A stretch of DNA of 64,000 bases from Sapria himalayana (lineage: Eukaryota; Streptophyta; Magnoliopsida; Malpighiales; Rafflesiaceae), in assembly GCA_029783825.1 (NCBI GenBank), contig JAREIK010002246.1, positions 379,501 to 443,500 on the forward strand, in the 5' to 3' direction. Position 1 is the first letter of the stretch; each line of letters starts with the position of its first letter. Positions 1 through 11,799 of the stretch are shown here, in pieces. The notes beneath the pieces are model-generated. The model was not told the DNA's origin. It searched no databases and saw only the letters and a list, made by a program, of their open reading frames with translations. A program made the translations under genes and the position numbers.

Positions 1-490
1 ATAATAAGAATAATAAGAATAATAAGAATAATGTGAATCTGAGGAATATTAAGATAATAATAATATTATTATTATTCTTATTATTCTTTCTTATTCTTCT
101 TATTCTTCTTATTCTTTTAATTCTTATTATTCTTGTTATTCTTGTTCTTCTTCTTATTTTTCTTATTCTTCTTATTCTTCATATTTTTTTTATTCTTATT
201 ATTATTTCATATTCTTCATATTCTTTTTATTATCTATATATATTTTTTATTCTTATTATTTTTTCTTATTCTTCTTATTTTTTTATTCTTCTTATTCTTC
301 TTATTCTTGATATTCTTCTTTTTCTTATTATTCTTCTTTATCTTCTAATTCTTATTTTTTTTTATTCTTCTTATTCATCTTATTCTTGTTATTCTTCTTT
401 CTCTTCTTATTCTTCTCAATCTTCTTATTCTTTTTATTCTTCTTATTCTTGAATTTTTTTTATTTTTCTTATTCTTCATATTCTTGAATT
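1..490. repeat. TTC/TTA-rich microsatellite with a polarity switch
   Basis: Nearly pure array of TTCTTA/TTATTC-type units. Positions 1-33 carry the complementary purine-rich 9-mer (ATAATAAGA repeated), while from about 61 onward the pyrimidine-rich version runs to about 490, so the left edge is an inverted repeat of the main array. Long open frames here encode only Phe/Leu/Ile/Tyr/Ser runs and are low-complexity artefacts. Confidence 0.9.
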
Positions 491-499
491 CTTCTTTTA

Positions 500-3400
500 C
501 AAGCACAATTATTTGAAATTGACCTCATAGAACTACATGATCCTGTATTAAATTTGGATCATTAACAAAATATATGGAAAATTTCTTTATGGTTCATAAA
601 GAGCCTTTGGTAAGATCTTTAATTAATAGATTGTCAATGACATTATCTCATTCATATAAACAAAAAGAAAATGATATAAATTGAATATCATAATATTATT
701 AATTATTAATTATTGTTGTAACATCATAATTATATTACTTACAAAGTTCTCAAACCAATCTACAAAATATTTTTTAAGCTTCGTATCAAGCCTCTCATCA
801 GTAATGTCAGGTTATATTTAGTTTATACCATGAATATACATGCTTGTAAAATGAGAAAATAGTTCAGAAAAAAGTTAAGTAATAAGTATCCTTTGAGGGG
901 AATGAATAGATATTTTGTTACTTACTTTCCATATTGATCAACCTCCTCACAATTCAATAGAACATAAGTTCGAAGCCTCATAGTTACACACAGATAACCT
1001 CCAAGATGTTAATCATCCATATGGTCGATCTAGATGTTTAAATATTGTAAGTGTCCATTCGATGTCATCACCACCACCATCAACATTGTGAGCCACTTTC
1101 TGCATTCTTGTATACACACGAGGCTCAAAATAATATAAAAAAAATTTGATGCCTCATGTGCTAAGAAAGAATTGCAAATTGAACCTTTCACCTTGATATT
1201 GTTAGTGGCATTCTTATTCAAATGTCCAAGAAATTTGCAATAACAAGTTTGCATAGTAAGTGTCTAATTTTACTAAAATATTCAGTCAATTATAAAATAT
1301 GGCAGGATTTTAAACTTTTAACCTTTTGAAAGGATACATCCAATGGTACTACATTGGACTATCGATTATTTCCTCATAAGGCAAGTATATTGGAAGGTGT
1401 TCCATCGAATCAAAGAAACCAAGAGGGAATATAAACTCTAATTTTAAATAATAATCAGAATATATCTTTCTAATCTTTTCTTATCTTCCATTTTAATTGT
1501 TGTTGATGTTAAGCCTTTGAAAAAAAAGGTTTAACTCGATCAAAACTTCTCACACATTTATCGAAAGGAGTTCACGCAAAACAATAAGAATTAACCAATG
1601 CATAAAAACATGACAATCATGACTCTTCATCCCACAACTTGTGCTTTCTCATATCTACACACCTAGCCATATTTGAAACATAACCATTAATAAATTTTAG
1701 TTTTTTTACCAATTCACACAAGACTTGTTTACTTGGTATATCCAGTGTGTAACATGTCTTAAGAAATTTTTTTGTAACTTCCTTTTTTTCCAACTTAGAC
1801 CTTCTACAAAACAACTTTATATCTTCTCCTTCTTTCTCATTATCTTTAGTTTTTATTTCGATGTGCATAACTATATTAAACACATTTTCAAATACATTCT
1901 TCTCAATATGTATCATATATAGATTGAATCTAATTAGATTTGAGCTTCAATATGGTAAATCCCAAAATATAATCTATTTATTCCACATGTAAGTCATACT
2001 TAGATCATTAATACCTTCATAATCAATATCAATGACGTTTTAGAACCCTAAGTCATCTATTTGCTTTAAGATTTATTCACTGATTATTATAGGTGCCAGT
2101 AGTGGCATTTCTATTCTATTCTTGAGGAAAAAGTTTTTGTTATGTCTGAATGGATGTTCAAAAGAAAGAGATATATGGTGATTATCAAACACGAGAGCAT
2201 TGAATCTCTAATATAAATGCTTGTGAATATTCCATGCAATATGGACAAGAAAATTTTATGGATATACTCCAACACAAGAGCATTGAATAAGTAGCAAAAT
2301 TTTTAATAGTCCACATGAGTACAACTTTCATTTAAAATTTTATTTTGGTGATACTTCATAAGTTTTCATGCTTACTTCCCAAAGTTATTCCAATTCTACT
2401 ATCAAAGATTGAAAGAAAATATCTATCTTATTTTTTGGATTGTTAAGCCTAGGAACAATTATAGATAAGAAGAGATAAGCCTCCTTCATGCACATTGATG
2501 GTGACAAATTATATGGGTTAATTATTATTAGCGATGATGAATACTCTCCTGACTAGCTGAATGGTTGAAAACTATCAGTACATTATCCCAATCTCACATT
2601 ATGACTCTCTAAAGCAAATGAAGGATATACACAGCTAAAATGCTTCCATACTTCAAGATTAAATGGATGACATATTATATCATCTTCTTTAATATGCTCA
2701 TCATGCCATCACATATTTGTAGCCATTGCTTCTAAAGCATACAATCATTGCAACCTTGGGCTTAGAGAAAAGTAATACATCCTCGTAAATGCCAAATTTT
2801 TGTATGTTTATTAATCCCATTTTCTTTTTAAACTGAGGATCATTACAAAATTTATAGCTTGTAATGACACTATCATCACCCTAATATACCATACAATTAT
2901 TTTTGCAATAGTTAATCTTCTCAACTAGAAGACCAAGGCCTTGAACTAATTTCTCTGTTCTTTAAAATTTAGCAAACATTTTGTTAACAACTAGTAGCAC
3001 CTCTCATATAAACCAAGTGAAATTATCATAGCATATCTTTATAAATTAATGCTCTGACTTCATATGCAATAATCTTGCCACCGTAAACATCTGAAAATAT
3101 GTAGTTCTCTCATCCCATAATTTTTCATCAACTACATTGAGCATGCCATAAATTGTTTGTGCATTTAGATTAAGTACTTCCTCCATGATGTCATTCTCAA
3201 ACACAACCCCTAAGCATCAAGAATCATTTGGTGGTATGGATTCATTGGTTATGAATCAATGACTCTCATTAAATGACATGTTAATTGTTCAGAGTGTGTA
3301 CTCTTTTATGGTTATCCATGTCTATTTCAAACATAATAGTCTGAAACAAATCCCATTCTAAATAAGTGCACCCTAACAACAACTAATTTCAAGAATTTCT

Positions 3401-3570
3401 AATGATGACACTTCTTACAAGGTCACCTTAATTCAGTCATACTAGATGTTCCTAGTTGTATACATGCATAAGCAAGTAATCTTTCAACCCCATAAGCAAA
3501 ATCTTAATTAATAGTGCCATCAATATTTAACCTAGTATACATCCATTCACGACCAACACTTAGATTTGTT
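500..3570 (-). pseudogene. CACTA (En/Spm-like) TNP2 transposase, decayed
   Basis: Read on the minus strand, this is a degenerate TNP2-type transposase of a CACTA DNA transposon, the enzyme that would bind and cut the element ends. In N-to-C order I see: a transposase-associated domain at about 3565-3380 (pieces such as GREWMYTRLN and CKKCHH); the catalytic Transposase_21 region at about 2800-1500 (SPRLQ-LYALEAMA, ESHNVRLG, INPYNLSPSMCMKEAYLFLS, LIRFNLYMIHIEKNVFENVF, then TKDNEKEGED and CYTLDIPSKQ); a downstream block at 1254-1030 (FLGHLNKNATNNIKVKGSIC); and a C-terminal FVNDPN-like piece near 580. Many in-frame stops and frame changes separate these, so no functional protein is possible. Family knowledge: TNP2 proteins are usually 700-1000 residues. 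No matching CACTA termini were found on either side, so the element is truncated or its ends have decayed. Confidence 0.85.
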
Positions 3571-3985
3571 TTTTCTGAAAAAGGTAAAAACAATATCCAA
3601 ATTGTTGAACACTAATTAATGACACACACACTCTCTCTCATTTACAAATATGTTTATACACACACACAAACACACACACATGTAAATATTAGCATCCACA
3701 AAATAATTACAATATTAATAATTTAAAAATTCAGATCTCATCTATATACGACCCACACTCATGTTTATTTTCTCTAAAAAGGTAACAACAATATGTAAAT
3801 TTTTAAACACTTACTAATGGTGCGTGCGTGCGTGTGTGTGTGTGTTAGGATCCACAAACAACTAACCTTAAGGACATTTGTAAATAATAATTAATGACAC
3901 GTGCGCGCGCACACGCACACACACACATATGAGTTTTTGCTCTTGTAGTTTTTTCTCCAAGAGGAAGCACATCCATTCATGACTC
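3541..3985. repeat. About 200-bp tandem duplication, two to three diverged copies
   Basis: A unit starting with GACCAACACTTAG at 3551 recurs as GACCCACACTCATG at 3750 (offset 199). Both continue through a TTTTCT-AAAAAGGTAA-CAATAT block, then a TTAATGACAC or CTAATGGTGC end, then a CA/TG microsatellite. A third fragment (ATCCATTCATGACTC) starts at 3971. The duplication sits just upstream of the transposase remnant. Confidence 0.6.
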
Positions 3986-3993
3986 TAGTTACA

Positions 3994-4029
<36 letters not shown>

Positions 4030-4060
4030 TACACACACACGCACACACACACATGTACAT
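3820..4060. repeat. CA/TG and CG-containing dinucleotide microsatellites
   Basis: Three blocks: a TGCG/TG run at about 3821-3847; a CACGTGCGCGCGCACACG block ending in CA repeats at 3897-3931, which is strictly alternating purine-pyrimidine for 35 bases; and a CA array at about 3992-4054. The apparent minus-strand ORF of V/C residues over 3891-4073 is this repeat translated. Confidence 0.85.
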
Positions 4061-4289
4061 AATTTGAACTCATAATGACTCAAATTTATAGTGCACGTTC
4101 GCATGTGTGTCTAGGAAAACTAGAATGCCAATAACCTAATATGAATTTTTTTTGTACAAAAAACCCAGTTAATTAATTACTATGATTATGAATTAAATAT
4201 TAAAATAATTTTATATTTTTCAAATTTTAATGAATACCCAATATATTTTAAAACCAATATACAAATGGATATATATATTCACATAAATA

Positions 4290-4900
4290 GAGGTTTTAAT
4301 CAAGTTTGGAGGCTCAGACATGTCCTATGCATGACATGTTTCAATCATGCCTGACACGACATGACCTGGTTCAAAACCATGCCTGGAAATGTCATGACCC
4401 AGCCCACACCCCACAACATGGCTTAGGCCATGATGGGCCAATCTTTTTGGCAAGGAAAGCTATGCATGGCATGATCCGTCATGAAGGGATATGCTGGCTA
4501 ATTTTGTTCCAGTTGGCAAAAATGATTAGCTTGGTCCTGACTTAGGCTAGCTTGGAACGAACTAAGCTAGCATTGCATGAACTAGACTAGCCTGGCTTGG
4601 CTCATGCTAGCTTGGCCTAACCCAAGCAAGTATGGCCAAACCCAGGCAAGCATAGCCTGACCCAGTCTAACTTGGCCAGGCCCATGCTAGCCCTAGCCTG
4701 ACCCAAGCTAGCCTGAACTGAATCCATACTTGCCTAGACTGACCCATGTTAGCTTAGCCAGCCTTAACCTAGCTTGGAAAGACCTAGCACGACTCTACAT
4801 GACCTGACATGACTTGCCTAAAAGCCATGCCAATAGGTAGTGCCAAGCTACCCCTTTTTTGAAATGTGCTGGCATGACCCATGATAAATACCATATCATG
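4290..4900. repeat. GC-richer CATGAC-type element with a ~20-bp GCTAGC minisatellite
   Basis: The base composition jumps compared with both flanks. The left part repeats CATGACATG, CCTGACACGACATGAC and related words found also in the small hAT elements at 53-63 kb. Positions 4515-4780 are about a dozen degenerate units of roughly 20 bp around GCTAGCCTGACCCAAGCTAG. Terminal inverted repeats were not found, so assignment to the hAT family is an inference from shared vocabulary. Confidence 0.55.
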
Positions 4901-4929
4901 CTTGACATGGTACAACTCATTTCATACCT

Positions 4930-5690
4930 TTACACACAAATAATATATACTACAATAACACATATAATATGATGTCAATTACATACTATAAAAATAAAAT
5001 GAAAGCAAATAGATACTATAAATACATACTACAAATAAATACTACAGATACATGTAATATAATGTCAAACACAAAAACATTGAAGCAAATACATACTACA
5101 ATAACACACACTAACGCACAACAACTCAACCATAATCAAAACAATAACACACAAAATAAAAATTTTTAAAAACATTATGTAAATACAATACTATATCTGC
5201 AAGTGCACTACAAATACCAAAATAACAACACACAACCATAATACTTACTACATATATTACAATAACATTATGCAAATAATGTTTTGCAATTACAAATTAT
5301 AATAAAAACAATAAAACATAACCATACCCTTATGCAAATACTACAATAATATTGTAGTTTTGTAACTACAATATTATGAAAATATATAATACAATAATAT
5401 TGTACAAATACATATTACAATAATAACACACAAAACATACTATAATAAAATTATGCAAATACATACTACAAAAACCAAAATAACAACATACAAACATAAT
5501 CAAAAAAATAACCAAAAACAATACAACCAACAACAACGACCAAAACAACAACACACAATAACACAACACACAACACACAACAACATGCAATAACACATCA
5601 ACCAATAACACACAACAACATGCAATAACACACAAGAACACAACACACAACAATATATCAAGCAACAAAAATGAAATAACAAAATAAGCA
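4930..5690. repeat. AC-rich degenerate tandem region
   Basis: Dense repetition of CAAATACATACTACAA, AATAACACACAACAACA and AACACACAACAACATGCAATAACAC. The frames of Asn/Thr/Gln on plus or Val/Cys/Leu on minus are low complexity, not genes. Confidence 0.7.
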
Positions 5691-5929
5691 TATAACTATC
5701 CACTTTTCAAAACTATATACACAATTCCAACAACATATCAACCAAATAGAAATTACTTTTCGAAAAACCTAAATGAAATTACTTTCATGCATTAACTACC
5801 TAAACAACAAGCAACAACCAATTTTTAGCTATTCACATTACCTAAGTTGTGCATCAAGTAAAAAAGAGGCTAAGTCCTAGTAGAGAAGAAGATCTAGGGT
5901 GAGGGAATTTTAGAAGTCATCATAGATAT

Positions 5930-6560
5930 GCAACAAGTCGACCAGATGCCATGAATGAGTTTCTATAAAAGTTAATCTAATTGAAAATTAATGATTTTAA
6001 TGAAATTACCTATAGAAAGATTTCATAGATATTCCATTGGTTAGTAAAAAATTTCTAACAGAATGCTTCCATAGGTAATTTACCAAAGGTATTCCATAGT
6101 TAAAATTTAATCTACATATGTAACACTCCATAGGTAAATTTTTGTAGGTTTATTGTCCATAAATGGTACCTAAATTTTGACATCTATATGTAATGTGAAA
6201 ATGCAAATAGAACATTTCCATCGATACTTTTATTTAGGTATTTCATCAATAAGTAGATATTCACCGATGTAACACTTCCACAAGTAATCTGTCATAAGTA
6301 TTTTGTGAGTAAATATCCAGTTACCCATGGAACACTCATTAGGTAAATTTTTTTAGGTTTTCTATCAGTAAATGATACCTAAAAATGGTACCCACATGAT
6401 GTGTGAAAATATATCTAAGGAGTATTATTTAAAATTTAGTGCCAACATGATGCATAAAATGTTCCTATGGAAGATTTCCAATGGTAAATGATAACAAAAA
6501 TGTGTAAAAAAAAACATGCATTCTCCATTGCTATTTGGATGAAAATTACCAATGGATTTT
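5930..6560. repeat. MITE-like region rich in CCATAGGTAA / TTACCTATGG words
   Basis: The words TTACCTATAGAAA, CCATAGGTAATTTACC, CACTCCATAGGTAAATTTT, ACCCATGGAACACTC and TTACCAATGGATTTTATT occur in both orientations about every 40-70 bp. Repeated short words in both orientations are typical of subterminal regions of non-autonomous CACTA-type elements (family knowledge). Outer termini were not identified. Confidence 0.45.
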
Positions 6561-7676
6561 ATTTTGTCAGTTATTTATGTTGGTAATCTCTGATTTTTTT
6601 ATATTGTTACTGAAAATTGCACAAATTAGATTTAAAACATGATTGGATATAAGAATTTTTAAATCTTTCTATGGAATTTGTGTTGTCGTCCAGTTCCATT
6701 CACATATTATTTAATTTTGAATATGGATTTATTTTTTGAAAAGTTTTTATTGATTTATCAAGCTAGTTTATATTATATCAATTTGCCCACATTAAAGTTT
6801 ATTTAAAGAAAGTTAAATTGTGGCATAAAGAAAACATATGAGTCAATCTTAACTCTTAATTGTGAGAAACAAAACCAGGCACTAATCTGAATCATTGTGT
6901 TGATTTACAAATACATTTTAAGAAATAAATTATTATGGAACTTTATATTTTTCAATTTTTTTAAAATTAAATATAGGCTATAATGAAAATCAAAATTAGA
7001 TTTTGAGGCAAAATTGTAACTTTGTATTCTATCATATTTGCACATAATAAATTGTATTATGCCAGTAGCCCTCATATTTTTTTTTGATATTTCATCACCT
7101 TCATTATATTATAAAGAATCATCTTTGTACCACTTATAATTTATGATAATAAATATGTTAAATTGGTGATCAAAAATAAAATTTAAATTAACTTTACAAA
7201 ACAACATCAATAATTATCATGATCCTAATTACCCTTTCAAAATAAACTACACTTCGGTGTCAATTTAAGTTTTTAAGTAATCTCTATTATGCCAAATTTG
7301 CTTGGCTAGAGGACAATAATTATCTATTCTAAATTAATTGTTAGGAAATTATTGGAAAGATAATTAAAATATGATACGTAATGATTGAACATAAACTAAA
7401 AAATAAAAGAAAAATTATATTTTATGTTAGGGAAAATTATGTTTGGGTACCCCAAACCAAAACAAATTATATCGTGGAAGCCAATTTTTTTTTATGGTTT
7501 GATGCACAACTTGAAAATTATTTTTATTTTGGTTGGTTTATATACAACCCAAAATTGCCTCTTTCCTACCATGCAATCATAAAAAAATTATATCATATTA
7601 AAAAAGAAAAAGATTGAAAGTCAGATCCATCCTACCTGATCTTATTCATGACTTTTTTTAATATGATGTTTTTTTA
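6561..7676. other. AT-rich interval, nothing recognised
   Basis: No recognisable domain, RNA or repeat array. A 78-codon frame at 7381-7617 starts at an ATG but shows no family resemblance, and its Asn/Lys/Tyr-rich composition is what AT-rich DNA gives by chance. Confidence 0.5.
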
Positions 7677-7977
7677 AAGTAGCAGTTATATCAGTAAACA
7701 TTAAATAGCAGTTATATAGTCAAATTATTATTATAATTAATTTTAGTACATATGGATATATCAGTAAACATCATATTTATGGATATATCAGTAAACATTA
7801 AATAGTTCAGATTTATGGATATATCAGTAAACATTAAATAGTTCAGATTTATGGATATATCAGTACATATGGGTAAAATTTTGATGAATATTTGAAAAAA
7901 ATATTTGTAGGTAAAAACTTACTATTGGCTCAAAGTAGCAGCTATATAGTCAAATTATTATTATAATTAATTTTAGT
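7677..7977. repeat. 36-bp tandem repeats bracketed by a 40-bp direct repeat
   Basis: The word ATGGATATATCAGTA starts at 7752, 7779, 7815 and 7851, giving a 27-bp and then two 36-bp spacings; the 36-bp unit carries AACATTAAATAGTTCAG. The block is bracketed by two direct copies of a 40-bp sequence containing CAAATTATTATTATAATTAA, at 7707-7746 and 7937-7976, with one mismatch. It is a minisatellite, not CRISPR: there are no unique spacers. Confidence 0.8.
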
Positions 7978-8106
7978 TGTTAGATCAAAATTTACTTCAA
8001 ATTTAATTATTGGATCTTCATAAAATCACGAGGAATAACTTATGACTATTAGATTAAAGCAACAAATCATTTTTGAGCATTGGATGAGATTTAAAAACTA
8101 CAAAAA

Positions 8107-9422
8107 TAATAGAGTATGTCTTCAAAGTTAATTATTAGATAATTCTTTTAGGACTTTTGTATCATATCTTAATTGTATAAAGTATTAAAATTCAAGGGCA
8201 CTATTAATATATTAAGACTAGCATGTAGGTTAATTAATATGAGATATTAAGTTAACACAAATATATATATATTGGAGAACATATACTGAACTGACTCTCA
8301 ATGAGAATGTAGCATGGATTTTTATATAAGTGTCATACACATTCTCATAATGACTATTAGTATGAATTATTTTTTGACCTGAAGTCATTACAATTTTCTA
8401 CATAAGTAGTTATATACTTTAAATTCACCAAATGCCACATGTAACAAGAATGATTATACATTTATTTACTATGTATACAATAAATTGTGTATAGGGACGT
8501 GGTTGATGTAAATGGAATGTGTCCCTTCTATATAATGGAAGTAATATCAGTTGGATTGAGTAGGACTACTAAAATGCATGATCATGCTCAAATAAGTTAA
8601 TATGAGATATTGAACTTATTTGTTTAAGTTAGTCTACTCAAAGATTAAAAAACATATAAATTATTGTGAGGATGACATGATATTTGCCTCATAAATCAGT
8701 ATAGATTTCATAGACAAAAGGACTTAGTCCTACAATAAAGTAAGCCAAAAAATTAGGTTAAGTCGAATCTATTATATTTTTATCATTTGGGTAGCAATGA
8801 TGCATTGCTAAATGCCACTCATTACTTATTTCTTTTAATTAAGATTTTAAAGTCACTACCAACATTACGAGAACTATTGGGTGCACACATAAATAAATAA
8901 ATTGATATATATATATATATATAGTTTATTTTATTTTAGTTAGACTAAAATAAATTGGGCCTATTCTTAAGTCTAAAATTCATTTTAGATCTTAAGCAAA
9001 TTGGAATAAAGAGTTTGGTCCAATTCGTAGATGTTTAAACCTTTAAAATGGGTCAAAATATAAAGTCCATGTTTTTTTTTTTTAGAAAGGCGTGTCATTA
9101 ATGACACATCCTTTAAGTAATGATGCATCCTTTTAGTTAATGACAAATCCTTTTATAAAAGTGTGTGAAGAACTAAAATATTATATAAAATGAAAGAGAT
9201 ATAAAATGAAAAATGATATAACGAAGATACATTTGTGTGGATACCACTATAGGCACATAGACTTTACTATGCTTGGATTTGACCGAATCATTCAGAATCA
9301 AATGTTTAATTTTGCACTACAACAGGTAAAATCCTTGTTAACCATATAATTGTATTTACTTGGATCATTGGTGGGTTCCTAGTCCATTGTGAAATTCTGA
9401 TATTAAATTTACTGGAACCCCA
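8107..9422 (+). repeat. 5' LTR of copia copy 1
   Basis: 1316 bp ending in CTGGAACCCCA. Relative to the 3' LTR it lacks about 117 bp near its left end (junction about 8185), a segment that both the 3' LTR and copy 2 keep. It contains repeated CATTAATGACACATCC-like words at about 9095-9160, followed by TATATAAAA at 9182-9190, the likely core promoter. Confidence 0.88.
9182..9190 (+). promoter_or_regulatory. Candidate TATA box in the 5' LTR
   Basis: TATATAAAA lies about 240 bp before the LTR end and directly after the GACACATCC repeat block. The corresponding TATATAA recurs in the 3' LTR (16251) and in copy 2 (22925), which supports it as the LTR promoter. Confidence 0.5.
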
Positions 9423-9426
9423 ATAA

Positions 9427-9438
9427 TGGTACCAGAGG
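9427..9438 (+). other. tRNA-iMet primer binding site, copia copy 1
   Basis: TGGTACCAGAGG lies 5 nt after the LTR end. It matches the plant copia consensus TGGTATCAGAGC, complementary to the 3' end of initiator methionine tRNA, with a T-to-C change at position 6 and a change at the last base. Confidence 0.85.
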
Positions 9439-10944
9439 GAACTTGTGAATCAATTATATCATTATATATATTTGTTTATATTTGATATGAACAAACATAT
9501 TATCATGATTATACGAATGATTAATGAGTGTTTTGATTAAAAATGCATGAAATATATATATATATATATAATACTAATATTATTAATATAATAAATAGTT
9601 TAATATGATTAAATAATATTTTTTGTAACTTGTTCATGTTAAATTGATTAAAATAAATACAAAATTCTATTTTTGTGATAAATAAGATAGTAATATGATT
9701 ACATACATAAAATAATATATGGTAGTTGTTTAAAGCGATTAGAGATTCTTATAATTGTTATACGAAGATATTTAAATGTTAAATAGTTTTATAGATGATA
9801 TTGTGATTTGATTACAGTCATAAATTGCTTTTAAAAATCAATTTTTTTTTTGGTTAAGGGGCGATGTTATGGACCCCACTAGGGGCGATCCCCCCAGGAC
9901 CCCACAATTTGAATGTCCCATAAATGATTAATTTGATTAATTATAATCATGATAAAGTGATGTTAGATGTATGTTTTGCATGGTTCATGGTTATGTCCCT
10001 TTACCCCATATGAATGGATTATGTGTTTTGTTGCTGTAAGTTAAATACGGCCTACGTGTCATGCCTTTTAATCTATATTTAAGTTGTAAAATTCTTTTCT
10101 CATCTAATTTCCCTCAAATGTAACTCGAGGTTACCTTCAATTGTGTAATGTAGGATTAGAATAATATTAGATTAGAAAGTTATTTTAAAGAAGAAAGCAA
10201 CCAACAACATAAGATAGCCGAGGAAGCACTTAGAGAAGATGCAATACCTGTAGGTTCACCTTTCGATTTTCTCATTAGCTTGAGAAAATTATTTTAGTTG
10301 GGGCCATAACCATGTCAAGTTTATTTTGTGTTGGACAATATATATTGATATATAACTAGCCTAATAAAATAAATACAAACACATTTAAATGTATGTGATG
10401 CATGTTAAATTGGCTATTTTACTAAACAATTAAAGAAATCCCTCAAATTAAAATTAAGTCAATAAAAGATGCCTACCAAAGTTTGATACTCATTACTACT
10501 TCGATCAATATTAGATAGGTTTTTCAAAGTGAAGTATCTTTATTTATCTTGGTAGAATATAATAGGATAATTGTGATATCCAGTATATTGAACTTTGGGT
10601 GAGACATTACTAAGTTATCTCGATTAGTTTGAGAAGGCATAAAATTAGGAGATAAACCATTAGATGGGCTAAGATCAAAATCTATTTTTCACCTAATTAT
10701 CCAAGAGTTGCATTAGATGTAATTGATACATGTTGCCTATGTAAATAGCCATGTTTTGGGCAATTAGCCAAAGCTAACTCAGGACAAGATCAAATATGGA
10801 TCTTGGCCTACTAAAAAGATTAATTTAAAGAGAAAATTGATGAATTATTGTCAACATTATAATTTAGTGGGGGGATCAATTAATTAAAGACATGATTAAA
10901 TAAATTTTAAATATGATACTAATTTTTAATAATTTTAGATTACC
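9439..10944 (+). other. Untranslated leader of copia copy 1
   Basis: About 1.5 kb between the primer site and gag with no coding signal. A GC-richer stretch (GGACCCCACTAGGGGCGATC and CCCCCAGGACCCC, 9865-9906) is conserved in copy 2 at about 23600-23640. It shows that the two copies share the whole leader. Confidence 0.7.
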
Positions 10945-11790
10945 ATGTCTACAAACAAATCAAACAACTTATCACTATGATCTATCCTTAAGAAGGACAA
11001 GCTCAATGGAGCTAATTTCCTCGACTTGTATAAAATTTTGAGGATTGTCCTCAAACAAGAAAGGAAACTATATGCCCTAGAGCAACCTATTCCTGAATAA
11101 CCTGCTCATAATACTGCTCATGCTGATAAGGATGCTCATAAACGGTACCAAGATGCTGCTTTGGATTTAACATTTTTTATGCTTGCCACCATGAACACTA
11201 AGCTTCATAAGCAATACGAGAACCTGGGTGCTTATGATATTGTTGAACATTTAAAACAACTATATCAAAAGTGGGAAAAGCATTAAATGTATAAGGTATA
11301 TAAGGCCTTGTTTCAATGTAAGATGATATAAGAAGGCCCTATTGGAACTCACATGCTCAAAATGATTGGGTATATTGAGAATCTAGAAAGGTTGGGCTTT
11401 CCATTGAACCAAGAGTTGGCTACTGATTTAGTTTTGCAATCATTACCTGCAAACTATAATCAATTTGTAATAAATTACAACATTAATTAAATTGCCAAAA
11501 TATTGTCTGAGTTGTTAAGCATGTTAAGAACTGTTGAACAAAATCTTAAAAAGATTAAACACATAATGATTGTTCAAAAGGGAAAAGGAAAATGTAAGCT
11601 TAAAGGTAAGGGTAAACCCCAAACCAAAGGCAAGACAAAATCATTTGCATTGAAACCTAAGAGAGGGGTGGCTACGAAATGAACTTGCTTCCACTATGGT
11701 CAGACTGTACATTGAAGAGGAACTACAAATATTACATGGAATAATTGAAAAAGAAGAATGGAAGTGAAACTTTTGTCTCAGGTATTTATG
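10945..11790 (+). pseudogene. Copia gag, with stops
   Basis: Starts at ATG 10945 (MSTNKSNNLSL). The expected capsid landmarks follow in nearly one frame: KKDKLNGANFLD, ILRIVLKQERKLYALEQPIP, MLATMNTKLHKQYENL, YDIVEHLKQLYQ, GTHMLKMIGYIENLERLGFP, ELATDLVLQSLPANYNQFV and a basic linker rich in KGKGK. The zinc knuckle is degenerate (CFHYGQTVH, with the second Cys and later positions lost). At least seven in-frame stops are present. In an intact element Gag packages the RNA. Confidence 0.85.
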
Positions 11791-11799
11791 TTATTGAAG

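Noticed and set aside
33..452. 139-codon hydrophobic frame that looks like a membrane protein
   Set aside because: It is the TTC/TTA microsatellite translated; no conserved residues and no promoter or splice context.
5203..5220. CACTACAAATACC as a CACTA terminus
   Set aside because: It lies within an AC-rich tandem region where such a word is expected by chance, and no matching inverse end was found.
5366..5703. Cys/Val/Leu-rich minus-strand frames resembling small secreted proteins
   Set aside because: Translation of the CAACAACACACAA-type repeat.
7752..7886. Regularly spaced repeats that could suggest a CRISPR array
   Set aside because: Plant genome, contiguous units, no unique spacers, irregular first spacing.
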